NCBI GenBank assembly: GCA_015068035.1
Contig: SVLI01000005.1
Location: forward strand, 62,001-126,000
DNA: 64,000 nucleotides
Reading direction: 5' to 3'
Origin: Oscillospiraceae bacterium
GTDB taxonomy: Bacteria > Bacillota > Clostridia > Oscillospirales > Oscillospiraceae
Position 1 is the first letter of the stretch; each line of letters starts with the position of its first letter. The notes beneath the pieces are model-generated. The model had not been told where the DNA came from and made no database searches. It worked only from the letters and a program-made list of their open reading frames with translations. Shown piece after piece: positions 16,681 through 23,376 of this stretch. The translations under genes were made by a program, and so were the position numbers.

Positions 16681-16810
16681 CGGGAGAACAAACGAACGGA
16701 CAATAAGAGAACTCCGGGAACGAGCGAACGGACAACAAGTGAACTCCGGGAATGAACCAACGGACAACAAGCGAACTCCGGGAATGAACCAACCGACAAT
16801 CCGGAATGGG
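16681..16810. repeat. Four tandem copies of a 32-34 bp repeat
   Basis: Copies begin with CGGGA at 16681, 16715, 16747 and 16779. Copies 2 and 3 are 32 bp and differ at a few bases; copy 1 has 34 bp and copy 4 is diverged. Common core: GAACGGACAACAAG. The period is not a multiple of three and there are no spacers. Confidence 0.85.
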
Positions 16811-16824
16811 ATGGGGGAAAACTT

Positions 16825-17667
16825 ATGAAATTCAAAATCGCCTTGCTGCAGCTCCTGCCGGGGAAGAACATTGAAGAACAGGCGCAAAAGGGCGAAGCGG
16901 CCTGCCGAAAGGCCAAGGCGCTCGGCGCGGATGTCGCGCTGTTTCCCGAGATGTGGAGCGATGGCTATGCCCTGCCGCAGACGCCGGGTGAGGCAGAGGC
17001 GCTGGCCGTTTCCAAAGACGGGGAATTCGTCACGGGCTTTCAGAAGCTCGCCAAAGAGCTGGAGATGGCCATCGCCATCACATATCTGGAAAAGTACGCG
17101 CCGCAGCCGCGCAACAGCGTCACGCTTTTTGACCGCTTCGGAAGAGAAGTGCTGCACTATGCAAAGGTGCACACCTGCGCCTTTGATCTGGAAAAGATTC
17201 TCTCGCCGGGGGAGGATTTTTACGTCGCGGAGCTGGACACGGGCGGCGGAAAAGTGAAAGTGGGCTGCATGATCTGCTTTGACCGGGAGTTTCCCGAAAG
17301 CGCCAGAATCCTCATGCTCAAGGGCGCGGAGGTGATCCTCGCGCCGAACGCCTGCCCGATGGAGATCAACCGTCTCTCCGCGCTGCGGACAAGGGCCTAT
17401 GAGAATATGCTCGCCATCGCCACCTGCAATTACCCGGCGGGGCAGCCGGACTGCAACGGCCGCTCCACGGTGTTCGACGGCGTCGCCTGGCTTTGGGACG
17501 AGCCCGACGTGCGGGATATGTGCGTTTTCGAGGCGCCCGGGGAAGAGGGCGTCTATCTCGCGGAGATCGACATGGATCAGCTGCGCAGCTACCGCGCCGA
17601 CGAGGTGATGGGAGATAAGTTCCGCCGTCCGGAAGCCTACGGAATGCTCGCTCAGCCGCAGAACTGA
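16825..17667 (+). CDS. Carbon-nitrogen hydrolase (nitrilase superfamily)
   Basis: 280 residues. The Glu-Lys-Cys triad is clear: E42 in FPEMWSDGY, K114 in YAKVHTC, C151 in GCMICFDREFPE. These enzymes hydrolyse amides or nitriles; the sequence is closest in feel to N-carbamoyl/amidase-type members, but the substrate cannot be assigned. The start ATG 16825 has a GGGGGA site. It is a single-gene unit: divergent from the UroD-like gene and ended by the terminator at 17708-17746. Confidence 0.88.
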   Translation: MKFKIALLQLLPGKNIEEQAQKGEAACRKAKALGADVALFPEMWSDGYALPQTPGEAEALAVSKDGEFVTGFQKLAKELEMAIAITYLEKYAPQPRNSVTLFDRFGREVLHYAKVHTCAFDLEKILSPGEDFYVAELDTGGGKVKVGCMICFDREFPESARILMLKGAEVILAPNACPMEINRLSALRTRAYENMLAIATCNYPAGQPDCNGRSTVFDGVAWLWDEPDVRDMCVFEAPGEEGVYLAEIDMDQLRSYRADEVMGDKFRRPEAYGMLAQPQN

Positions 17668-17707
17668 GGCAGCACGCGGGGACGGACAGCCCTTTCGCTT
17701 TGCATAG

Positions 17708-17746
17708 AAAAAGCCGACCTGTTTTTGAACAGGCCGGCTTTTTTTC
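17708..17746. terminator. Bidirectional terminator
   Basis: AAAAAGCCG-CCTGTT pairs with AACAGG-CGGCTTTTT with one mismatch, followed by a T run. Lies between the nitrilase-family gene and the convergent SPFH gene. Confidence 0.85.
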
Positions 17747-17822
17747 TTTTTCACAAAGCGCATCGCGCCTCCCCAGCACAGAGCCGGAGCGTGCGTTTTT
17801 CGCATCGAAGCGCAAAACGCTT

Positions 17823-18743
17823 TTATTTCTTGTCGGCTTCCGCCCCGTCCGCGTCGAGCACGCCCTTGAGTCCGGCGGCGAGACCGGCAAGCCCCTGAAT
17901 CTCCGAGGGGATGATGATCTTCGTTGCGCGGCCGTTGGCGGCGGCAGCGAAAGCCTCCAGCGCGCGGATGCGGATGACCGCATCGGTCGGGGAGCTTTCG
18001 TTGATGAGCTTGATGCCCTCTGCCGTGGCGCGCTGGACGGTGAGGATGGCCTCCGCCTCGCCCTGCGCTTCCAGAATCTGCTGCTGCTTCTTGGCGTCGG
18101 CGCGCAGGATGGCGCTCTCGCGCTCGCCCTCGGCGATGAGGATGGCGGACTTCTTTTCGCCCTCCGCCTGCAGAATCGCCTCGCGGCGCTCGCGCTCGGC
18201 CTTCATCTGACGCTCCATGGCGTTTTGAATTTCCTTGGGCGGCATGATGTTTTTCAGCTCCACGCGGTTGACCTTGATGCCCCAGGGATCGGTGGCCTCG
18301 TCGAGAATCACGCGCATTTTGCCGTTGATGATGTCACGGCTGGTCAGGCACTGGTCCAGCTCCAGCTCGCCGATGATGTTGCGCAGGGTGGTCGCCGTCA
18401 GGTTTTCGATGGCGGTCATGGGGTTCTCCACGCCGTAGGCATAGAGCTTCGGGTCGGTGATCTCAAAATAAATCACCGTGTCGATCTGCATGGTGACGTT
18501 GTCCTTGGTGATGACGGGCTGCGGCGGGAAATCCACAACCTGCTCCTTCAGCGAGACGATCTTGGCCACGCGCTCAATGAACGGCACCTTGAAGTGCAGT
18601 CCGACGTTCCAGGTCGTGGAATACGCGCCGAGACGCTCAATGACAAAGGCGCGCGCCTGCTGCACAACGCGGATGTTTTTGATGAGAATGATCAGAATAA
18701 TGAGTGCAACAACACAGATGATAACAGGGCCTAAATACGGCAT
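17823..18743 (-). CDS. SPFH/Band 7 (stomatin/QmcA-like) membrane protein
   Basis: 306 residues: one N-terminal membrane helix (about 5-22), an SPFH domain (about 25-190, with RLGAYSTTWNVGLHFKVPF), then a long charged Ala/Glu/Arg coiled-coil (about 190-260) rich in QAEGE/IAEGE repeats. Such proteins oligomerise on the inner membrane as flotillin-like scaffolds and often partner with NfeD or FtsH. AAAGGAGG precedes ATG 18743. It is second in an operon 36 bases behind the NfeD gene, the standard pairing. Confidence 0.92.
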   Translation of the reverse strand: MPYLGPVIICVVALIILIILIKNIRVVQQARAFVIERLGAYSTTWNVGLHFKVPFIERVAKIVSLKEQVVDFPPQPVITKDNVTMQIDTVIYFEITDPKLYAYGVENPMTAIENLTATTLRNIIGELELDQCLTSRDIINGKMRVILDEATDPWGIKVNRVELKNIMPPKEIQNAMERQMKAERERREAILQAEGEKKSAILIAEGERESAILRADAKKQQQILEAQGEAEAILTVQRATAEGIKLINESSPTDAVIRIRALEAFAAAANGRATKIIIPSEIQGLAGLAAGLKGVLDADGAEADKK

Positions 18744-18779
18744 GATGTTTCCTCCTTTTTGAAATTCTGTTTGGTTTTT

Positions 18780-19247
18780 TTACACTTCAGCTCCGGCCGG
18801 GACCTTTGCCTCGGCTGGGCTGACGATGAGCTTGACGCCCTCGATTTTCTCCGCACGCACGAGCGTTCCCTTTGCGATGGGGCTGCCGTCTGCGCTGCGC
18901 GCCGTCCAAACCTTACCGCCGATGCGCACGGCGCCCGCGGCCTCGATGTTGTCGATGTCCTCCTCGACAAGACCGATCTGCCCGATCACGCGGTCGGCAT
19001 TCGTGGGCTTGGCCCGGCTGTTGATGTATTTTTTCACCAGCGGCCGCGTCAGATACAGCACGACGACGGACACAACGGCAAACAGCGCGATTTGCAGCCA
19101 AATCGGCCCGTGACACAGCGCCGCTATAAAAGCCACGAGTGCGCCGAGCGCGAACCAGATGGAGGTCAGTCCCGCCGTGACGCCTTCGATCACCAGAAAC
19201 GCCACGAACAGCACGCCCCAGACGATCAGCATGATGGTGTTGGGCAT
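18780..19247 (-). CDS. NfeD-like membrane protein
   Basis: 155 residues with three or four hydrophobic segments in the first 80 residues and a C-terminal OB-fold domain (from about 95; IGQIGLVEEDI and GTLVRAEKIEG patterns). Short NfeD proteins associate with SPFH partners in membrane organisation. ATG 19247 with AAAGGAG is chosen; the longer open frame upstream is not coding-like. First gene of the NfeD-SPFH operon, with a promoter at 19330-19358. Confidence 0.88.
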   Translation of the reverse strand: MPNTIMLIVWGVLFVAFLVIEGVTAGLTSIWFALGALVAFIAALCHGPIWLQIALFAVVSVVVLYLTRPLVKKYINSRAKPTNADRVIGQIGLVEEDIDNIEAAGAVRIGGKVWTARSADGSPIAKGTLVRAEKIEGVKLIVSPAEAKVPAGAEV

Positions 19248-19329
19248 AGCCTGCTCCTTTCTGCCCCTGCTTGCCGCCGGGATTTTCTCCCATACGCGGC
19301 AGAGCAAAGAATTTTTTGTTTCCGTTTCT

Positions 19330-19358
19330 ATCTTATCGTATTTTGCGCAAAATATCAA
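19330..19358 (-). promoter_or_regulatory. Promoter of the NfeD-SPFH operon with internal palindrome
   Basis: Minus-strand TTGATA (19353-19358), 17-nt spacer, TAAGAT (19330-19335). The spacer contains the perfect 14-bp palindrome ATTTTGCGCAAAAT (19340-19353), a possible operator. Confidence 0.5.
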
Positions 19359-19476
19359 TGGTATCTCGTTGCATTTTATGCAAAAAATCAACAGAATCCG
19401 CGTCCCCCGTCGCATAAGCAAAAGCATCCCAAAAAACGACGGCTTCAAGGCGAAAGCGCCCTTTTGCTTTGCATAG

Positions 19477-19516
19477 AAAAACGGAGACAGCTTCTTTCGC
19501 GAAGCGTCTCCGTTTC
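19477..19516 (-). terminator. Terminator of the deaminase gene
   Basis: The 19501-19515 arm pairs with the 19478-19494 arm (one mismatch) and is followed on the minus strand by TTTTTC, 12 bases after the deaminase stop. Confidence 0.8.
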
Positions 19517-19527
19517 TTATGCTTTTT

Positions 19528-20016
19528 TTAGCGATATTTCTCCGGCAGAGAGTCGTCCTGATCGATCCATTCCTGCACCTGCGTAACGGAGTAGTCATGC
19601 TCACCGATGCGGGCGATGACCTCCACAATGCCGGCGTTGATGATCATTCTGCGGCACATGGAGCAGGAGGTCGTGTCCAGCAGCAGCTCGTTGGTCTTCG
19701 CGTCGCGCCCGACGAGATAGAGCGTGCCGCCAATGGTGTCGCGCCGCGCGGCGGAGATGATGGCGTTGGCCTCGGCATGGACGCTGCGGCAGAGCTCGTA
19801 GCGCTGGCCGGAGGGGATGTTCAGTTCCTCACGGGAGCAGTAGCCCAGATCGGAGCAGTTGCAGCGGCCGCGGGGCGCGCCGTTGTAGCCGGTGGAGAGA
19901 ATTTCGTCGCTGCGCACGATGATCGCGCCGTACTTTCTGCGCAGGCAGGTGCTGCGCTGGAGCACCGCGTCTGCGATGTCCAGATAGTAATTGATCTTGC
20001 TCGTCCGTTGTTCCAT
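19528..20016 (-). CDS. dCMP/cytidine deaminase-family protein (ComEB-like)
   Basis: 162 residues. Zinc deaminase motifs: HAE at 80-82 and C118-x2-C121 (SCSMC in place of the usual PCxxC). Extra cysteines (CNCSDLGYC, 52-60) match the second metal-binding insertion typical of dCMP deaminases. The expected reaction is dCMP to dUMP for thymidylate supply. ATG 20016 has GGGAGG upstream. Monocistronic, with a leader of about 170 nt from the promoter at 20194-20222. Confidence 0.88.
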   Translation of the reverse strand: MEQRTSKINYYLDIADAVLQRSTCLRRKYGAIIVRSDEILSTGYNGAPRGRCNCSDLGYCSREELNIPSGQRYELCRSVHAEANAIISAARRDTIGGTLYLVGRDAKTNELLLDTTSCSMCRRMIINAGIVEVIARIGEHDYSVTQVQEWIDQDDSLPEKYR

Positions 20017-20193
20017 GGAAATGCCTCCCGTATGTATTTATATTTGTATTTTTTCCGTCGGTTTATCAGAACACCACGGCCGTGGTGATTTCCGGCATGT
20101 CGTGATGCAGAAACGGCTTGTCCTTTGCGCCCTGCATCCGCGCGCAGAATCCCGCAAAAACCGGAAACGCCGGCCATGCCGTATTTTGCTTTT

Positions 20194-20222
20194 ATGATAT
20201 AGAAAAAAGCCGCCTCCGTCAA
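20194..20222 (-). promoter_or_regulatory. Promoter of the deaminase gene
   Basis: Minus-strand TTGACG (20217-20222), 17-nt spacer, TATCAT (20194-20199). The 338-bp gap 20017-20354 otherwise holds only this leader and the divergent queH promoter. Confidence 0.6.
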
Positions 20223-20319
20223 CAAAATCCTTGCCGGAACGGGGAAAAGAAGCGCGAAGCGGGCACTTTGCAGCGCGAAACGGAGAAAACCGCGCCCTTT
20301 CGGGCGGGAAAGCCAAGCC

Positions 20320-20348
20320 TTGCCAAAGCCTGCCGGGCGTGGTATACT
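20320..20348 (+). promoter_or_regulatory. queH promoter giving a leaderless mRNA
   Basis: TTGCCA (20320-20325), 17-nt spacer, TATACT (20343-20348) preceded by TGG (extended -10). The queH ATG begins 6 bases after the -10, where transcription should start. Confidence 0.65.
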
Positions 20349-20354
20349 GCGGCT

Positions 20355-20972
20355 ATGAAAGAGAACTACCAGCTTTTGACGGATAAGTGCATTGCGGGTC
20401 TGGACTCCCGGCCGCGCCTGCTGCTGCACGCCTGCTGCGGCCCCTGCGCGAGCTATGTGCTGGAATATCTGGCGCCGGTCTTTGACATCACGGTGCTGTA
20501 CTATAACCCGAACATCCGCCCGCAGGCGGAGTATGACAAGCGGCTTTACTGGCTCCGCCGCGTGATCGAAGGCTTGGGCCTTGCCGAAAGCGTGCCGCTG
20601 CTCGCCGAGCCGTGGCGGGGTGGGGATTTTCTCCGCGCGTCGCTTGGGCTGGAAAATGAGCCGGAGGGCGGCAAGCGCTGCGTGGAATGCATCGGCCTGC
20701 GCATGGAGGAAACCGCGCGCCGGGCAAGGGACGAAGGCTTTGACTTTTTCTGCACGACGCTGTCCATCTCGCCACATAAGAACGCGGAAATGATCAACCG
20801 CCTCGGGCGGGAGCTTCAGGCGCGCTACGGTGTGCGCTGGCTGCCGTCGGACTTCAAAAAGCGCGGCGGCTTTTTGCGCAGCACGCAGCTTTGCGCGGAA
20901 ATGGGCATCTACCGGCAGGCCTGGTGCGGCTGCCTGCCGCCGGAGGAACTTTCCGGCGCGGAGATGGAATAA
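20355..20972 (+). CDS. queH: Epoxyqueuosine reductase QueH
   Basis: 205 residues (DUF208 family). It reduces epoxyqueuosine to queuosine in tRNA, the non-cobalamin alternative to QueG. Conserved cysteines are visible: LLLHACCGPC (C27, C28, C31), RCVEC (C109, C112) and AWCGC (C191, C193), which carry the Fe-S site and redox cysteines. No Shine-Dalgarno precedes the ATG; the promoter -10 ends only 6 bases before it, so the mRNA is probably leaderless. The queuosine-precursor transporter queT follows 240 bases later. Confidence 0.92.
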   Translation: MKENYQLLTDKCIAGLDSRPRLLLHACCGPCASYVLEYLAPVFDITVLYYNPNIRPQAEYDKRLYWLRRVIEGLGLAESVPLLAEPWRGGDFLRASLGLENEPEGGKRCVECIGLRMEETARRARDEGFDFFCTTLSISPHKNAEMINRLGRELQARYGVRWLPSDFKKRGGFLRSTQLCAEMGIYRQAWCGCLPPEELSGAEME

Positions 20973-21174
20973 AGGCGGCCGGCAAGCCCCACGGAGGCGG
21001 AATAGCCACCCGCGCGCGGCATCCGGAAACAGAACCGAAAAACGATTTCCGGCGCGAAGCCGGAAACAGAAACGAAGCGGGAAAGCCGCATGCGCGTGAC
21101 CGATGCGCGGAGGCTTTTTCCGCATCATGCCCCGCGTGGGCAAAGGAAAGCCCAAAGCGCTTTCCGAAAAATAA

Positions 21175-21203
21175 CAGGTTCCCTCACCCTGATCAAAAAG
21201 GAA
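21175..21203 (+). promoter_or_regulatory. Probable preQ1-I riboswitch controlling queT translation
   Basis: An H-type pseudoknot can be drawn: P1 CAGG (21175-21178) with CCTG (21188-21191), P2 TTCC (21179-21182) with GGAA (21200-21203). AGGTTC, CACCC, an A-rich linker (ATCAAAAA) and AAGGA match the preQ1-I layout. The P2 3' strand covers the Shine-Dalgarno of the downstream GTG, as in translational preQ1-I switches. The gene it controls, a queuosine-precursor transporter, fits the ligand. The loop is shorter than in the B. subtilis example. Confidence 0.65.
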
Positions 21204-21213
21204 TGAAAACAAC

Positions 21214-21726
21214 GTGAACTTTTCGACAAAGAAGCTTGTGGTTTCCGCGGTGGTCGCGGCGCTCTATGTACTGCTTGGCCTGCTCAGCAGCGCGCTGGGT
21301 CTGGCATGGGGGCCGGTGCAGCTTCGCCTGAGCGAAGCGCTGTGCGTGCTGCCCTGCATCCTGCCCGGCAGCGCGCTGGGGCTCACGATCGGCTGCGTGA
21401 TCTTCAATCTGCTCAGCCCTTACGGGCCTGTCGATCTCATCTGCGGCAGTCTGGCAACGCTTGTGGCGGCGCTGGCCACCGCAAAAATCAAAAAGCCCGC
21501 GCTTGCGTGGCTGTCGCCGGTGCTGTGCAACGCCCTTGTGATCGGCGCCATGCTCGCCTGGTATGAGACGGGCTTTTCCGCCGGTTTCTGGCGGCTCTTC
21601 GGTTTCAACGCCCTTTGGGTCGGGCTGGGCGAGGCGCTCAGCTGCTGCCTTCTCGGCGCATTTCTGCTCAAACTCGTTCCAAAGCTGCCTTCGCTGCGAG
21701 GCATGATAAAGGGGGATCCGTCATGA
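21214..21726 (+). CDS. queT: QueT-type ECF transporter substrate-binding subunit (queuosine precursor)
   Basis: 170 residues, about five or six membrane segments. The VQLRLSEALCVLP region and overall hydrophobic pattern match QueT S-components, which bind preQ0/preQ1-type precursors for the shared ECF energising module. GTG 21214 is the start, 11 bases after AAAGGA, which is masked in the proposed preQ1 pseudoknot. The stop overlaps galU by ATGA. Confidence 0.88.
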   Translation: MNFSTKKLVVSAVVAALYVLLGLLSSALGLAWGPVQLRLSEALCVLPCILPGSALGLTIGCVIFNLLSPYGPVDLICGSLATLVAALATAKIKKPALAWLSPVLCNALVIGAMLAWYETGFSAGFWRLFGFNALWVGLGEALSCCLLGAFLLKLVPKLPSLRGMIKGDPS

Positions 21727-22589
21727 AAGTCAGAAAAGCGATCATTCCCGCCGCCGGACTCGGCACGCGTATGCTCCCGAACACCAAAAGCATCCCCAAG
21801 GAGATGCTCCCGCTCGTGGATAAACCGGTGATCCAGTACATTGTGGAGGAAGCGGTTTCCGCCGGTATCGAGGAAATCCTCATCATCACCAACCGCGGCA
21901 AAAGCTCGATGGAGGATTATTTCGACTATGCGCCCGATCTGGAAAAGGCGCTTTTGCGCGACGGGAAGACCCGCGAGTGCGAAACGATTCGCGCCGCGGC
22001 GGACATGGCGGATGTGTTCTATCTGCGCCAGAAGGAGACCAAGGGCCTCGGCCACGCGGTGTGGCGCGCGAAAAGCTTTGTCGGCAACGAGCCCTTTGCC
22101 GTCCTGCTCGGGGACGACATCATGCTCTCGGAAACGCCCGTGCTGCGGCAGCTTGTGGACGCGGCGGAGAAATACGGCTGCTCGGCTATCGCCGCGCGTG
22201 AGGTGGACGATGCGCACATCGTGAAGTATTCCTCCCTGCAGATCAGCCCGCTGGAAGATCGCATCTATCGCATCCACGACATGAACGAGAAGCCGACACT
22301 CTCCGAGAAGCTCTCCAATTATGCCATTCTCGGCCGCTACGTGCTCACGCCGGAGATTTTTTCCATTCTGGAATCGACACCGCCCGGCCGCAATAATGAG
22401 ATTCAGCTCACGGATGGCATGCGTGAGCTCTGCCATCAGCAGAGTATGGTCGCCGTGGATTTCGAGGGGAAACGCTATGACACGGGCAACCTCTGCGGCT
22501 ATCTGGAGGCGACGATTGACTTCGCGCTGCGCAATGCGGAGGTTGGCCCCTGGCTGCGCGAATTCATGCGCGAAAAGCTTGCAGATTGA
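21723..22589 (+). CDS. galU: UTP-glucose-1-phosphate uridylyltransferase
   Basis: 288 residues. It makes UDP-glucose for wall glycopolymers and exopolysaccharide. The nucleotide-binding motif AAGLGTRMLPNTKSIPKEML is at the N-terminus, and ETKGLGHAV and LGDD motifs follow. The start ATG overlaps the queT stop (ATGA) and GGGGGA lies just upstream, so translation is likely coupled to queT, an unusual partner. A tRNA operon begins 80 bases after the stop. Confidence 0.95.
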   Translation: MKVRKAIIPAAGLGTRMLPNTKSIPKEMLPLVDKPVIQYIVEEAVSAGIEEILIITNRGKSSMEDYFDYAPDLEKALLRDGKTRECETIRAAADMADVFYLRQKETKGLGHAVWRAKSFVGNEPFAVLLGDDIMLSETPVLRQLVDAAEKYGCSAIAAREVDDAHIVKYSSLQISPLEDRIYRIHDMNEKPTLSEKLSNYAILGRYVLTPEIFSILESTPPGRNNEIQLTDGMRELCHQQSMVAVDFEGKRYDTGNLCGYLEATIDFALRNAEVGPWLREFMREKLAD

Positions 22590-22616
22590 TTTTCTCAATA
22601 AAATGAAAAATCCTGC

Positions 22617-22645
22617 TTGACAAGCGGGACTGTCTTTAGTATAAT
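22617..22645 (+). promoter_or_regulatory. Consensus promoter of the tRNA operon
   Basis: Perfect TTGACA (22617-22622), 17-nt spacer, perfect TATAAT (22640-22645), 26 bases before the first tRNA. Confidence 0.92.
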
Positions 22646-22671
22646 GGCGAAGCTGTTGATGGAACGGTCAC

Positions 22672-22748
22672 GGGAGCATAGCTCAGCTGGTTAGAGCACC
22701 TGCCTTACAAGCAGGGGGTCACTGGTTCGAGTCCAGTTGTTCCCACCA
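22672..22748 (+). tRNA. tRNA-Val (anticodon TAC)
   Basis: Full cloverleaf: acceptor GGGAGCA with TGTTCCC, anticodon loop CTTACAA, T-loop GGTTCGAGTCC, encoded CCA. Confidence 0.95.
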
Positions 22749-22781
22749 GCTCTCGTAATCGCGCTTTCGCAGTTTTCATTT

Positions 22782-22858
22782 GGCTCAGTAGTTCAGTTGG
22801 TTAGAACGCCAGCCTGTCACGCTGGAGGTCGACGGTTCGAGCCCGTTCTGAGTCGCCA
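22782..22858 (+). tRNA. tRNA-Asp (anticodon GTC)
   Basis: Acceptor GGCTCAG with CTGAGTC, anticodon loop CTGTCAC, GGTTCGAGCCC T-arm, discriminator G and encoded CCA. Confidence 0.95.
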
Positions 22859-22861
22859 TAT

Positions 22862-22937
<76 letters not shown>

Positions 22938-22940
22938 TCT

Positions 22941-22971
22941 CCCAATGAACGCCCATCGGGCGTTCATTGGG
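22941..22971. other. Perfect 14-bp hairpin between tRNA-Phe and tRNA-Gly
   Basis: CCCAATGAACGCCC and its complement around a 3-nt loop, with no T-tract. Probably an RNA processing signal or partial terminator within the tRNA operon. Confidence 0.7.
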
Positions 22972-22986
22972 CAGCGTGAAAAATAT

Positions 22987-23062
22987 GCGGCCTTAGCTCA
23001 TCCGGTAGAGCGCCACCTTGCCAAGGTGGAGGTAGCGAGTTCGAGCCTCGTAGGCCGCTCCA
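22987..23062 (+). tRNA. tRNA-Gly (anticodon GCC)
   Basis: Acceptor GCGGCCT with AGGCCGC, anticodon loop TTGCCAA, encoded CCA. Confidence 0.95.
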
Positions 23063-23069
23063 CAAAAAA

Positions 23070-23096
23070 CGATCTGCTCCGATTCGGAGCAGATCG
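23070..23096. other. Perfect 13-bp hairpin between tRNA-Gly and tRNA-Cys
   Basis: CGATCTGCTCCGA and its complement directly adjacent around one base. Preceded by AAAAAA. Processing or partial termination signal. Confidence 0.65.
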
Positions 23097-23103
23097 CCTA
23101 TAT

Positions 23104-23178
23104 GGCGCCATAGCCAAGCGGTAAGGCAGCGGACTGCAAATCCGCGATTCCCCGGTCCGATTCCGGGTGGCGCCTCCA
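23104..23178 (+). tRNA. tRNA-Cys (anticodon GCA)
   Basis: Acceptor GGCGCCA with TGGCGCC, anticodon loop CTGCAAA, GGTCCGATTCC T-arm, encoded CCA. Last gene of the five-tRNA operon. Confidence 0.95.
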
Positions 23179-23180
23179 GA

Positions 23181-23213
23181 AAAAGGACTTCACTTTTGTG
23201 AAGTCCTTTTTTT
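23181..23213 (+). terminator. Terminator of the tRNA operon
   Basis: AAAAGGACTTCAC (23181-23193) pairs with GTGAAGTCCTTTT (23198-23210), then TTT. Confidence 0.92.
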
Positions 23214-23376
23214 ATGAAATTTGCCCATTTCATTTTCATATCGATTTTTGGAAAGGAATGGGTTATAATGAGCGGCGAAGCGTGCGCGGCGTCCGGATGG
23301 AAAAAGGCGCTGCTGCGCGCCGTCGTGCTGTCCATAGCATTCATCGGGAATATTTTTTATGGCGGGAAGTGTTATG

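Noticed and set aside
16681-16810. CRISPR array
   Set aside because: The 32-bp units are directly tandem without unique spacers and no cas genes occur in the window.
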